DNA of 64,000 nt, taken from positions 16,122,001-16,186,000 of the forward strand of contig CM076141.1 in NCBI GenBank assembly GCA_038025085.1, in the 5' to 3' direction. Both the position numbers and the translations under genes were made by a program. Shown one piece after another: positions 1 to 12,500 of this stretch. Origin of the DNA: Tetragonia tetragonoides. Its lineage: Eukaryota > Streptophyta > Magnoliopsida > Caryophyllales > Aizoaceae. The stretch's first letter is position 1. Every line of letters begins with the position of its first letter. Under the pieces are notes generated by a model. That model was given only the letters and a program-made list of their open reading frames with translations. It did not search any database and was not told the origin of the DNA.

Positions 1-112
1 GTGTGTTCATGTGGTAGCAATAGCATAGACTTTATGAACTGGGCTAACTTACGCGGGAAATCAAGGCACGTGGGCTGCGGGGGGTGCACTCATGTGACAT
101 TACGTTTCTTTC

Positions 113-143
<31 letters not shown>

Positions 144-420
144 ATTTTTGATTTTTTTTGTTATTTTATTTTATTTTTTCTTTAGTAGGTTGTAACTTGT
201 ATTTCTGTTGTTAGGTGTTTGCTTTTTGGGTTTAGCGTTAGATTTAAGGGCTTTGAGCCACGTGGGGCTTGGTGGGTCATAACGCCCTATTTAGATCTGG
301 TCGGGTCTTTAAGGCCCGTGATTTACGGGTCCACTAATTCAACGATGGATTGGAAATAGTAGGTGAATGTGGAGCCTCATTTGGGAAGAATTTTCCGAGA
401 TCCCAAACCCATGAAAATTG

Positions 421-825
421 AAAGTTTTCATTACTTTTTACTTGCTCAAAATTGATGTTTTTGACATTTATTGAGAGAATTAATATTAGTACCATCCAAT
501 ATTTCCATCTAAAGTTATGACCTTTGTGGGTTTTTTCTGCAAAATTAATATGGTTATGTATTTTTTGACCAAGAGGGCATTTTAAAGGTGTGCCTCCTGG
601 AAATGAAGGATATGAAGTTGAAGTTTTCATTGCTTTTTACTTGCTCAAAATTGATGTTTATGACATTCATTGAGAAAATTAATACTCCCTATTAGTACCA
701 TCATCTAAAGTTATGATCTTTGTGGTTTTTTCTGCAAAAGAAATTGAAGAATATATATATGGTTATTTAATTTTTGACCAAGAGGGCATTTTGGAGGTGT
801 GAGTCATGTAAATGAAGGATACTAA
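421..825 (+). repeat. Two-copy direct repeat (~200 bp) in a UXS intron
   Basis: Two adjacent copies, about 421-612 and 621-825, share the blocks TTACTTGCTCAAAATTGATG, CATCTAAAGTTATGA and GACCAAGAGGGCATTTT in the same order. They differ by scattered substitutions and short indels, so the duplication is not recent. The remainder of 1-1304 shows no exon and no other feature I can support apart from poly(T) and G-rich tracts. Confidence 0.75.
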
Positions 826-1304
826 AATGGCAATAATACTGGTAAAATGCTTGAATTTTGTCCCAATAGTGCTTTGCCCATTTAATTGGAAAAGTATGTG
901 AAAACATTGATCAGTGGTACCTGTTTTTTAATTGATTGTTAGAATCATGGCTGGACCACTGTACTAGGTGTGTTTTCTATTGATTTTCTTGTGATGGGGG
1001 TGCCACCACTGAACTAAATTTCAAGGCACTATTTTGGACACTTTAGTGTTTGTCTCCCCTCCTCCCAACTCATAACATAAGTCATTTTACAACAATAATA
1101 AGTGAGTAAATAATTGTCATAAAACACATGGGAGGAAACCAATCACTTCACTTTTATGTTGATGTTTTTGAGTGAGTGTGCGTAGGGAGGGGGTGGGGGT
1201 GGGGGTCCGGTTTGTGTTAATAAGACGGTAAGTTTGTTAAGGGTCAGCTATTCAGATGTGACAAAAATGATGTAACGGGGTACGTGTCGGTGGATTTCTG
1301 ACAG

Positions 1305-3627
1305 GTGTCCGAAGTTGTTATGACGAGGGAAAGCGTACGGCTGAAACATTGGCCATGGACTACCACCGAGGTGCAGGTGTTGAGGTCAGTAGAAATGCAA
1401 CTAATTAGCTAATTGAACAATAATGAACATAGATCTATTGTCAAAAGTAATAGTTGGGGTAATAAACTTATCAATGCCTCATCTTCTGCAGGTGAGAATT
1501 GCTAGGATCTTCAATACTTATGGACCTCGGATGTGCATCGATGATGGTCGTGTTGTTAGTAACTTTGTTGCACAGGTAATTGGGTCTTGATTAACCTTTT
1601 GTTTAACGGACTTAATATTATAATAAAATGTGTGTGGGTATTTTCTGATCAAATATTCAGCTGACTGCATTTTCAATGAGCACTTTTACAGGCCCTGAGG
1701 AAGGAGCCGATGACAGTTTATGGTGATGGAAAGCAAACAAGGAGTTTCCAGTTTGTTTCTGACTTGGTATGTTTTCATCTACACCAGTTTTCTACCTACC
1801 TGTCCTTGGCTCCTGTAAAATTAGGACATTTACTATTCAGGATGAATTACAGATTTAACTCTTTTATGTTTGGCATTTTCTGTTTGATGTCGAGTCATCA
1901 ACACCAAAAGCTTGTTGCAAATCTACTACTTAGAAATGAGACGAAAAATAATCTGTTCTTGCTAGTAGTATAGTTTTAATACTTGTTGTGGTGCTGCACT
2001 AGAAGTGGTAAAATGATAGGGACGGTGATTGGTGTTGAAGCTTGCTTGATATCCTTCAAGCATTGCATTCTAGTACTATTTAATACTAATATACAAGTTA
2101 CAAAGATCTATCTAGTTTGGGCTTTAACTGGAAATGTGATGGCAACGAAGTTAGCCAGCTCATATCACCTACTTTGCGGAGATTTTAATAAATTTTGAAA
2201 GGGTCATCTTATTTTACTCCAAAGCATGTGTGAGTTTCAGCTTTCTAGATAAATTTGGTTTTTTAACCATGTCTTTTCCTGAAACTTTTTGCTCGTCTTG
2301 TACTTTCGAACATGATGGTCTACTTCGTATTATGTTGCACATGGATTGTATCCAATCATAAAACCTCAGGCAGTACTTTTTTCTAAGATGAGCTTTCTTG
2401 TCTCTTATTGGGGCTGTATTCTTATAAGTGGCTGATATATTTGTGGTGTCAGTGTTCACTAAAATATTGTCAGTAGATAAACTGGGTTAAACAATTTACT
2501 CTTTGACGTTTGATCATACTATTACCTTAGACATTATTTTTCTAAAATAGTGTAGTTGTATGATAACATTGTTTTTATCTCTAACAGGTGGAAGGGCTCA
2601 TGCGCCTTATGGAGGGTGAACACGTGGGGCCTTTCAATCTTGGGAATCCTGGTGAATTCACCATGCTTGAACTTGCTAAGGTACGCACCTGACTTTTTTT
2701 AGTTGCCTTCCGACTTCCGAGTTTACTGTTTCATCTTTCTTCGATCTTAGTTATTTTGCTGGTGTTAGTGTTGTAACTTGTAAGGTCCCAAGCTTAGAGA
2801 TACCTTGTGATTCATATTAGTACTCTTCGCCATTATTGCCCATACATATTCAAGTCTCTGTTGCTTCCTCTGTCCTGCCATGTACTACTTACTACCACCA
2901 TAAAATGATGAGGTTTGTATTTGCTGCTCTTAAAATTATTTGGATCTTTAACAGTCTCCTCTTCACCTGTTGCGAACATCGAACATCGAGAATGAAATTA
3001 AAAGCAACAAACGTAGAGCAAAATATGACAGTTGTAACACTTTTTTAAAGATTCACTCTTCCCCTGATGTGCATTTATACTCTTACGTGTTCTCGATGCC
3101 CCTTCCCAAAAGAAAAAAAGCACTATACACACACACACTGAAATAAGTTATGTGCATTAGACAGTCTGAGAAGAGCAAACAAAGTGTGTTGGGGAAGGCC
3201 TAAGGCCTAAGCTGTAGGTTGTGCCACTGTCATTCTTATGGTTTCTAGTCTAAGCACAAAAGCATGTCTGAGGTCGTCGTGTCAGGTCCCCTTCATGACG
3301 GGGATCTCTTGCTCTGAAGTCAGAAAGTGTTGCGTTTTTTGGTGCCTGCCAAGTTTTTCTGTTTACCTTGCAAATCGAAATATGGGAGTTGAAATCCTGT
3401 TTTTGTTTGTCCAGGTGGTTCAAGAAACCATAGACCCAAATGCAAAGATAGAGTTCGGGCCCAACACCGAGGATGATCCCCACAAGAGGAAGCCCGACAT
3501 CTCTAAAGCTAAAGAGCTGCTCGGTTGGCAACCCAAGATAGCGCTCCACAAAGGTCTGCCTATGATGGTTTCTGACTTCAGGCAGCGGATATTTGGCGAC
3601 CAGAAGCAAGGCGACACCGCGTTTTGA
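1305..3627 (+). CDS. UXS: UDP-glucuronate decarboxylase (UDP-xylose synthase), 3' part
   Basis: Converts UDP-glucuronate to UDP-xylose for cell-wall and glycan synthesis; an NAD-dependent short-chain dehydrogenase/reductase. Five exons read through with consensus GT/AG junctions: 1305-1384, 1492-1575, 1692-1766, 2588-2680 and 3415-3627 (stop TGA 3625-3627). The first visible exon carries the catalytic YxxxK (Tyr-Asp-Glu-Gly-Lys), followed by the conserved blocks [40 protein letters not shown] and [10 protein letters not shown]. The first exon starts mid-codon (GT completing a Gly codon), so the N-terminal Rossmann exons lie upstream of the window; I found none in bases 1-1304. The C-terminal tail after LGWQPK resembles the membrane-anchored (Golgi) UXS2/UXS4 type, but without the N-terminus the localisation is an inference. 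Confidence 0.93.
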
Positions 3628-4130
3628 GCTCCGTCACTCACTTAGCTGGCATTTAGCAACTCCGGCACATAAAAAACTTCAGCTCTTACTCTCTCCCTCT
3701 CCTTATATCTCTTCTGTATAACGTCTTGAGGCTGCTTAGTGGCCGATGGGCTCCCATTCGTTCCGTTCTTAAAAGTATAGGTGTAGATTTATAGCTTTCA
3801 GCATTTATATTGTTTTGCTCCTTCATTTTGTTCGTTGTTACTGAGTAAAGTAGACACTGCATTAATACTATCCAGTATTCAGTTTATTCTCCCTACTGGG
3901 AAGTAATTCTTTTTCCTCCCTATGAGAGAGAAAAAAAAGAAGTTAGATGATTGATTATGAGTTAAGAGTATATTTTTTGAGCTGGTTTGGCGTAATCTGA
4001 ATTATGTCATTCTAATATCAGAATGGACTGCTACAGCCTACAAGGATTATAGAACATGTGATTTGTGATCTACCAACACTGGTTTATTTTTGAAGCCTTC
4101 AAACCTATATTGTTTAGAAAATAGATCTTT
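3628..4130. other. UXS 3' UTR and downstream flank
   Basis: Sequence after the UXS stop. The first ~250 bases have the T-rich look of a plant 3' UTR. Nothing further is recognisable up to the SINE remnant. Confidence 0.4.
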
Positions 4131-4149
4131 GGTACGGTTGATTACTTAT

Positions 4150-4350
4150 AAAGAAGCAACCCAAGTAAGCCTCGAGCAAAACCATCTAATTTGGGACATG
4201 TTAACGGGTTTTTTGGTTTAACCGGGTCGGCCTACGAATGGGTAAAATGCTCTCACTAAATGATTTTTCCATTTACAAGATTCGAACCCTCGACCTTGCT
4301 TAAGGGATGAGAGTGCCGAACCACTCACACCAATCACTTATTGGTAACAA
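4150..4350 (-). mobile_element. tRNA-derived SINE remnant (minus strand)
   Basis: Read on the minus strand, a TGGTGTGAGTGG block (4321-4332) fits an RNA polymerase III A box, and GGTTCGAATCT (4279-4289) fits a B box about 30 bases further on, the tRNA-like spacing. The sequence between them is typical of plant SINE heads, not of a folding tRNA. The 3' end is not defined; no clean target duplication was found. Confidence 0.5.
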
Positions 4351-4827
4351 GAAATTGAATATTACACTAATGATTCCCAATCGATGGGTTAAAAGTTATT
4401 GCTTGACCAACTTCTGTTTTTTGAAATGTTGGATTGTTACCGGATGTCTTAAGATGAACACAAAAACTTGTACACAAAAATTCGTACGAGGCGGTTTCAA
4501 GGTGAAACGATTCATACAAGCATGACAGAGGATGCCTCAACTTGAGGCGGCTTCATAAGAGACTTTTTGAATTTTGTATAGGGCAAACTTCTACCATAAG
4601 GCATCTCTCATCTCCCCCTTCATGCCTTCATTCTTACTCTCTCTCTTCCAGTCCTCCTAGCTAGAGCTGTTCAAAACCAAGCCTAGGCCGGAAATGGGTC
4701 GAGCTTGACATGATTTCTTGCCCCATGAGACGGGTTGTCAATCAGGCTTAGACCGGGTTGCGTGTTAACGGGTCGGGTCTCTATAAATCACAAAAACACA
4801 TCGTTTAAATAAACCTCATCCTTTTTC

Positions 4828-4976
4828 AGAGCCGCATGGGCTGGGCGTATTGGGTTGTCTCGCCCATAAACAATTCTACTCCTAGCCCACCCCGCCCTTT
4901 TTCAGGGCCGCCATGTGTCAGGCCTACTGGGTCACCTCGCCCATAAACAACTCTACACCCAGCCCACCTCGCCCTC
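4828..4976 (+). repeat. Tandem duplication of ~75 bp
   Basis: Two adjacent copies (about 4828-4902 and 4903-4976), each starting CTTTTTCAG(A/G)GCCG and containing TCGCCCATAAACAA and AGCCCACC. They differ at several positions. The upstream stretch 4660-4800 (CTAGAGCTGTTCAAAACC and GGGTCGGG motifs) looks like degraded hAT-type MITE sequence; a similar motif recurs reversed at 10,080-10,250. Confidence 0.65.
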
Positions 4977-5362
4977 TCCCTTCCCCTCCCCTTTTCAATT
5001 TCTCTCCTCCCACCATTTCAATAACCCGTCGCCCCACCCGACCTGTGAGAAGAAGACACCAAATGAGAGAAAAATGACACCAACGAACAAAAATGAATAA
5101 AATAAGTGATATCAAAAATTATAAAAGTGAGTAAGTGACAATAGAAAACAAAAAAATGACACTGATTTAATAAGTTGGTAAAAAAAGAGGCCATATCACA
5201 TAGACCGACCTTCCAAGAGAATGTATCAAATATAAATTTTATGGAGAATACAAACGAAGAACTAAAAGAAATTGAAAAACATAACGTAAACAAATGAAAA
5301 ATGGAAGAAGAGGAGGGGAAAAAAGAAATAAAAATTGAATGAATTGAAGGAAGGTAAATAAT

Positions 5363-5836
5363 AGGATTTTTTTGCTAAAAGCACCCTTAAGAAACTTAAG
5401 TGAATGGAAAAACATTCAATAAATATTTTTTTTGAAGGAACCCTCCAATATCGTAAAAACGTCCTGACAGGACACCCCAAGCTAATCTCCATGATGGTTT
5501 TCGTTCACTTTTATTGGGTTTGCCCATAATACCCTCACGCTTATCTCACATGCTCATTTAATTTCACACCACCCATAACCCTCCCAATTTCCCATCATTT
5601 ACCCCCTCACTTATGTTCTAACTTTCCCTCAATTAAGAATTGCACACGTGAGATAAGCGTGAGGGTATTATGGGCAAACCTAGCAAAAAGTAAATGAAAA
5701 CCACCATGGAGATTAGCTTGGGGTGTCCTGACAGGACGTTTTTGCCGTATTAGAATGTTCCTTCAAAAAAAAATATTTATTAGGATATTTTTCCACTCAC
5801 TTAAGTTTTTAAGAGGTATTTTTAGCGAAAAATCCT
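5363..5836. mobile_element. Foldback MITE with ~190-bp terminal inverted repeats
   Basis: Arms 5363-5552 and 5646-5836 are near-perfect inverted copies: for example ACGTCCTGACAGGACACCCC on the left is matched by its reverse complement on the right, and CCTCACGCTTATCTCAC mirrors GTGAGATAAGCGTGAGG. The loop is about 90 bp. The ends AGGATTTTT and AAAAATCCT are complementary. Flanks share AATAAT only, so the target duplication is uncertain. Such long arms suggest a MULE-like or Foldback element; no coding sequence. Confidence 0.8.
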
Positions 5837-6098
5837 GAATAATACTCATAAAGTAAAATGCAAGGCACGTGTGGAACCCAATAACCCGGTGCACTAATAA
5901 ACCGGGCTAGGTGCCATGCCATCTAAAACCCCTCAACGCGGCAATGTGTTGTTAAGACTTTTTTCTCTCCTCTTGTACACACCAAAGTCCCTTCCACAAT
6001 CATCTGTAGGCAACAAAAATGAAAAACCAATATGCATTATCATGAAACAACTCATTTAAGGCTTCAACACACCAAAACGTCTTTTTAAAAAGCGGTTA

Positions 6099-8282
6099 AT
6101 GACCGCGATTTGCCGTTGTGCCAGGAACTTCACGCTCTCTCTCTCTAAAACTCCCATTAACCTTGCCAGTTGTGCTCTCTATGCTACTCTAACGAAACCC
6201 AAAACAACATTATCAAAAACCCACCAATCAAACTTCAGCTACAATGAATCCCAGCTTTTGGAATGCTTCGCAAGTGGCAATTTTCAAAGAGCACGCCAAG
6301 TGCTCGACGAAATGCCGCAAAGAACAAATCAATCCCCAGTTGTTATATGGACTTCTCTTCTTTCTAGATTCTCAGAAAAAGGGCTTGTTGATGAGGCAAG
6401 GCTTCTGTGTGACATCATGCCAGAGAGAAATTTGGTTACTTTTAATGCAATGCTATCTGGGTATGTTCATTCTGGTAGGTTGAGTGAGGCTTATGGGTTT
6501 TTTCAGGAAATGCCAGTTAAGAATGTGGTTTCATGGACTTCAATGCTTTGTGGGTTTATGAATTGTGGGTGGGTTAAGGAAGGAAAGAGGTTGTTTGAAG
6601 AGATGCCTGAAAGGAATGTTGTTACTTGGAATTCCATGGTTGGTGGGTTAGTAAAGAATGGGGATTTGGAAGGAGCAAGGTCGACTTTCGATGCAATGCC
6701 GGTTAAGGATTTGGTTTCTTGGAACATTATGATTGATGGGTATGTGGAGAGTGGTATGATGGAGGAAGCCAGGGCTTTGTTTGATGTTATGGAGGATAAG
6801 AATGTGGTTCATTGGACAACTGTTGTAGGTGGGTATTGTAGAGCGGGGGAATTAGAGATCGCATACGATTTGTTTCAGAGGATGCCTGTTAAGAATGTTG
6901 TTTCTTGGACAGCCATGATTAGTGGGTTTTCTTGGAATGGTTATTATGAAGAAGCTATATCACTATTTCTTGAAATGAGGAATGCTAGTGATGTGAAACC
7001 GAATGAAGAGACGTTTATTTCACTAGTTTATGCCTGTGCAGGGGTTGGTCTTGCTCCTATAGGTATGCAGTTACATGCTCATTTGATCACTAGTAGTTGG
7101 AAACATCATACCTACAATGGACGGCTTTTCAATAGTTTGGTTTATATGTATTCAAGATTTGGTTTGATGGAGTATGCTCAAACTATTTTCTTGCATAACT
7201 CAAGGAATTGGACAGCTCAATCTTGCAATGCTATGATCAATGGTTATGTTCAGATAGAACAGTTGGAGAGCGCCGAATATATTTTTGATGTCATGCCTGT
7301 TCGTGATAAAATTTCATGGACTTCCATTATCACTGGATATCTTAGTTTCGGTGATGTAGCTAAGGCTAGTAGATTGTTTAACTACATGCCTGAGAAAGAT
7401 GCCATAGCTTGGACAGCAATGATCTCAGGGTATGTGCAAAATGAGTTGTTTCCAGAAGCTATGTATTTGTTCTCAGAAATGCAGATGCAACGCGTAATGC
7501 CTCTACAGTCTACGTACTCTGTGCTTCTTGGAGCGGCTGGTGCAACAGCTCAATTTGATCAGGGAAGGCAATTGCATTGCTTGTTGATCAAAACACAAAC
7601 AAACTTGGACTTGATTCTTGAGAATTCACTCATCTCAATGTATGCAAAATGTGGTCAAATAGGTGATGCATGGAAAATTTTCTTAGGAATGGCTTGCAAA
7701 GATTTAATTTCTTGGAATTCCATGATCATGGGGTATTCACATAATGGACTAGCACACGAAGCTTTATCACTCTTTGCCACCATGATACAATCAAGGATAA
7801 AACCAGATTCTGTTACTTTCCTCGGTATCTTGTCAGCATGTAGTCATGCAGGGCTGATAACTGAGGGTTGGGTGATATATAGAGCCATGACTGAGATGTT
7901 TGAAATACAACCAGATGTTCAACACTATATTTGCATGATCAACCTCTCAGGACGTGCATCGAAAGTTGAGGAGGCTGAGCAATTTGTGCTGAGTTTACCT
8001 TCTGAGCAAGGAATTGCAGTTTGGGGAGCATTACTGGGTGTATGTGGACTTAGTGAGGGAAATGATGAGATCGCTCTACGGACATCCCAAAGACTCCTTG
8101 AGCTAGATTCTTTAAATACGCCAGCTCACGTTGTTCTTTGCAATATGCAGGCAGCAGTTGGTCTATATAGAGAAGGGGGAATGCTAAGGAATGAGATGAG
8201 ATTGAAAGGAATGATAAAACTTCCTGGGTGTAGTTGGATCTCAAGCGGGGAAAAGTTTCATGTATTTCTTTCAGGAGATTAA
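6099..8282 (+). CDS. Pentatricopeptide repeat protein, PLS class with E domain, mitochondrial
   Basis: Intronless 727-residue protein. PPR proteins bind organellar RNA, one repeat per base; PLS-class proteins with an E domain usually help specify C-to-U editing sites. The first ~45 residues are rich in Arg, Ser and Thr and lack acids, as in a mitochondrial presequence. From about residue 50 to 630 there is a run of at least a dozen repeats with recurring signatures such as DEMPQR, NVVSWTSMLCGF, NVVTWNSMVGGLVKNG and PDSVTFLGILSACSHAGL. Residues ~635-727 (AVWGALLG to GCSWI) form the E motif; no DYW deaminase follows, so editing would need a partner in trans. From memory it resembles the Arabidopsis At1g32415 type; not verified. 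The ATG is the first in-frame Met before the targeting peptide. Confidence 0.95.
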   Translation: MTAICRCARNFTLSLSKTPINLASCALYATLTKPKTTLSKTHQSNFSYNESQLLECFASGNFQRARQVLDEMPQRTNQSPVVIWTSLLSRFSEKGLVDEARLLCDIMPERNLVTFNAMLSGYVHSGRLSEAYGFFQEMPVKNVVSWTSMLCGFMNCGWVKEGKRLFEEMPERNVVTWNSMVGGLVKNGDLEGARSTFDAMPVKDLVSWNIMIDGYVESGMMEEARALFDVMEDKNVVHWTTVVGGYCRAGELEIAYDLFQRMPVKNVVSWTAMISGFSWNGYYEEAISLFLEMRNASDVKPNEETFISLVYACAGVGLAPIGMQLHAHLITSSWKHHTYNGRLFNSLVYMYSRFGLMEYAQTIFLHNSRNWTAQSCNAMINGYVQIEQLESAEYIFDVMPVRDKISWTSIITGYLSFGDVAKASRLFNYMPEKDAIAWTAMISGYVQNELFPEAMYLFSEMQMQRVMPLQSTYSVLLGAAGATAQFDQGRQLHCLLIKTQTNLDLILENSLISMYAKCGQIGDAWKIFLGMACKDLISWNSMIMGYSHNGLAHEALSLFATMIQSRIKPDSVTFLGILSACSHAGLITEGWVIYRAMTEMFEIQPDVQHYICMINLSGRASKVEEAEQFVLSLPSEQGIAVWGALLGVCGLSEGNDEIALRTSQRLLELDSLNTPAHVVLCNMQAAVGLYREGGMLRNEMRLKGMIKLPGCSWISSGEKFHVFLSGD

Positions 8283-9175
8283 TCACAATCTTGAGCTCAT
8301 AATGTTGCTCAGCCTCAAGCCTCAGTGCTGGAAAAACATGCAAACAGATTGCTATCTACTGACTGAATTTTAGAAACTGCTAAACAACCAAACCTAATAC
8401 GCAAATTAGCTTTAATCGATCTGCTCAATAATAGCTGTAGAATCCTGCTTCTGATCCATGAAGATAAGTTTACGTGACCTTGTGCAATTGTTGAGTCTAT
8501 GTTTAACTCCCTTTTGCTTCCATTATATTGACCAAACAGGTGAAGCAGACCTGACACTAGTTATTCTCTATTCACTTGTTCGATTGAAAAGAGTCTCACT
8601 CTTTAATACCTGTTCACCTGCAAGTTGTATATATAGACGCACGCAAGATGAACAGGTTTTGAACATTTAGCCAGAAACTCCTTAGCTGCCTACAAAAACA
8701 AGAGCAAAACTGGAAAGATGAATTCTTGAGGCTTTAAGGGCTTTGCAAGTCAGCACTACCAAACGGCTAGACCACTACTGTAGTCTGCTTCATTTAATGC
8801 TCAAGATTCTTTTTTCTTCCCCCATTTCCATCTCTCTTAAATATCACATCATATTTGCACAGCTCAGTACTCAATATGCAATTTCATTATTCACTCATCC
8901 TAAACTTCACAAAGGATTTACCTTACCACTGTCCTATGCTATTTGGGTTAAGTTCACTTATAAGATGATATTAGACTGGCGAAATGGGCACTCTTTCGAA
9001 GTTGAAGTTGGTAATAATTACTACAAATCATGGAACTACAACAAATAAAAACATCTCGAAAATTAGAAAGACTGAAAGTCTGAAACTACTAATCAGAGAA
9101 CATAACGAAGACAAATAACATAAAGAAAGTAACAAAAATAGCTACTAGATAGTAACAAGAATCACTTTAAAAAAA
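8283..9175. other. PPR 3' flank
   Basis: No gene seen. Bases 8313-8469 recur as an inverted copy at 16,114-16,269. The rest (8470-9175) shows no repeat or coding signal that I trust. Confidence 0.5.
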
Positions 9176-9510
9176 GGACAATGCTAAAGGTCTTCATTGG
9201 AGACAATAAAATAGTGTCTCCCTATGATGTGGCAATTGCCACATTGTCAAAGACATTAATTATCATGCTTTATCATAGGGGTTAAAATTAAAACTATATA
9301 AAATAAGGGTGTTTAAGCAAATAATCAAGAGTTTTATTATTGGTTAAGCTATATTAGGAACCAAACTTAAAGAGAGGAAAAGTAGGAGAAAGTTTACTAT
9401 ATTAGCAAAAATAAGTAAAGGAAGGAAGCTGAATATATTTGGCAAATTCAGCAAAGTCAATACCTCTGATTTTGCTCCCCTCAAATAAAATTGCGTATCT
9501 TACTATTTAA

Positions 9511-9586
<76 letters not shown>

Positions 9587-12500
9587 TATATCTCCTCTTC
9601 TTTTAGTCTTTTGATTAAGTATTTACCTTGTTTCTCTTCCGGTAGTAAAGTATTTTGTTCTCAAATTTACAAAGAAAGAAAATGTTAAAACTTTTATTTT
9701 TGTGGTTTGAAAATGAAAAGTTAAACTTTTTTTTTAGGTTTTGAAAAAAAAAAGAGGACTTCAAATTTGTAATTTATTTTAACTTTGTGCTTTGGTACTT
9801 TATTCCTTAAAGTGAACTCAATAGAATTAACTAATATAATACCTTCTCCATCCCTATCATATCTTCCCATTTGGTTTTGCACGGTTTGCAAAGACCACAT
9901 TTTAATTAACAATTTTAATTATATAAATATAAAAATTATAAAAAATTATGTAAAAAAAATCTAAAATGAATCAAAGAAGAGTAATTTCATGCCTATGAAA
10001 TTTTATTTTTTTTCGCAAATCAATAGTCAAAATTTGTTCACTTGGACAAAAAACGTAAAATGTGAAGAGAAAATTGGGACGAACCGGCTAGCTCATGAAA
10101 CCTGCCCATTCGGCCCGGGATGTTGGCAGGTATGGACAAGTCGTTAGCTTGATTCAAGCCCGCTTAATTATTGATCCTATCCATGGGTTTTAAAAAACAT
10201 GTTAAGTATGGCCCGTGTTTGACCCAAACCCAATTTTTAACAGCTCTACAACGAAAGGAGTATGTCGTATCCAGAAATAAATTTTACATATAAGTAGCAT
10301 GTGTTCCATAAAAAAAATAGCTAGTGTACTAAACATTTTACTTGCAGAATTCTAGATTTTAACTATACATTTTATAATTTTACTACACCAAAATCAAATT
10401 TGTAGCGTACTTTCAGTCTTTCGTCTTTTAATATGTACTTGAAGATTTTGAATTTATTAAACTTTTAAGTTGATCCTGCATTCCCTTAAAAAATATACTT
10501 TACAATTTAGCAGCAAGTGTATTAAACATTGTACTTGCAACACTCTCAATTTTATATGTATATCTTATCATTTTACTATTACAAAACTCAGTTTTACTAT
10601 TTTCATATTGTTTCCTCTTTATTTTTCACTTAAAAAATTTGAATATCATAATTTCCTCATTTAATATTGCATTTAAAAAAATTTATGAACTTAAAGATAT
10701 ATATATTATCAATATGTAATTTTAAATAATTTTTACTTTCAATCAATTTTTTTTTTCATATATTCCATTATTTTTCTACAAGAGAACCTAGTTATATAAT
10801 TTTTCTTTATGAGTACAAAATATCTTTTTATCAATCACATTTATCAGTTTGGTTTTACTATCATTGCACAATCTCCTTACATTTCACCATCCAATAAACT
10901 AAATTTTCCTCATATACATCTTATTAGGTAGTTATATAAGTTTTCTTTATGTGTAAAAAATATCTTTTTTTTTATCAATGACATCCATTAATTCATTTTT
11001 TTTTTTATGTTTATGGACTATCTAGTGTAAAAGTTTCTATGATACTCCATCTGTTTCTTAGTTTGTGGCATAAGGCGTAGGTTTCAACATCCATTGTACT
11101 ACTTTTTGTTTTTTTATCAATCACATCCATTAGTCTAATTGTACAATACTTTTTACATTATTTTACTTTATAATAATTAAATTTTATGGATGACAAGAAA
11201 AATCATTATTAGAATATGTAAATGCAAGGGGATGACAATTTACTGTGTACTTCATCCTATAATATTGTAAGGTGCTTCACTATTCAAATTAAAATGCACT
11301 TTGTTATTATAGTCTAATTAGGTTTCCACATTGTACTTACATTTTCAGTTATCAATCACATCCATTATCTAATTTTACTATTATTGTACTTACAATCATT
11401 TTTGCATTTTACTTGAGATAATATAATTTTAACACACGCGCATTTTAATTTTACTATAGGGATGTCAATTTTACTGTACTTTGTATTATCATATACACTA
11501 GACAAGGCTTTTAAGGACTCTCCCATATATTTTATTGATACTCGATTAGCCAGTTTATAAGATAACAAATTTTGACTTCAATTGTTTAGATTTCATCGCT
11601 CTACTAAACATTGTTTCAATCAATTCATTACATCATACATCTTAATTTTATAGTCAATGTACAATGTTTCTTACATTTTTCATTCGAAAATCTAAATTTA
11701 CTGCAAGATTGAGAATGTTACCTTGTACTTTGTATTATCATATTATAAAACACCGCATGCATGTTTTTTCCAAAATGAATTAATGATGACAATGATACTA
11801 AGAATAATCAATATGGTGGAAAAAATATTTAGGGACTATCCCATATTATATGAAAAAATGATAATAACTTTTCCAACGATTTTTCATCACACTACTCAAA
11901 TAGTTAGGATTTAGGGTTAATTTGTCCACAACATATAAATGGGTTAAGAAGTAGGTGGATAGATCAAATATAATCAAAGTAGGCACAAAAAGTATTAAGG
12001 ACTATCACATATCATATGCTTTCTAATACTGTATCTATTTTGGCGTATTCTAACTTTTTGAGAGTTTAGGGTTTAGATTTCATAATTGTACTAACTTAGG
12101 GTTTAGGATGAGTATTAGAATTTAGATCTTACGTTTCATAGAACGGAGGGAATAACAATGATTTCAATATAGAAAAATAATATTAACGACCATTCTTTCG
12201 GGTATAGGCCAGAGTTTAGGGACAGAGAGTATTGATAAAGGATTAAGGTTTAAGTTTTAAAGAGCGAAAACAATATTGATTAGTTACACCATTACCATCC
12301 TACTTTTACTTTGTACTCTCTTAATTTTAGTAGAAACGTTCATAATTTTACTACATAGTTTCATAATTAGCTTTAAATTTCGTCATTATAACTTATAGTA
12401 ACCGATGAAGATGGATGCATATAGATTCATAATTTTACTTTATTTTTTAGTTATTAGAAATAATTATATTTTATATAGGTGTAAAATAAATTACTTTCTA

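Noticed and set aside
4279..4332. tRNA-like A and B boxes
   Set aside because: Flanking sequence cannot form an acceptor stem or anticodon arm; better explained as a SINE head.
9491..9688. Open frame of 65 codons
   Set aside because: Runs through the AAT microsatellite and codes poly-Ile.
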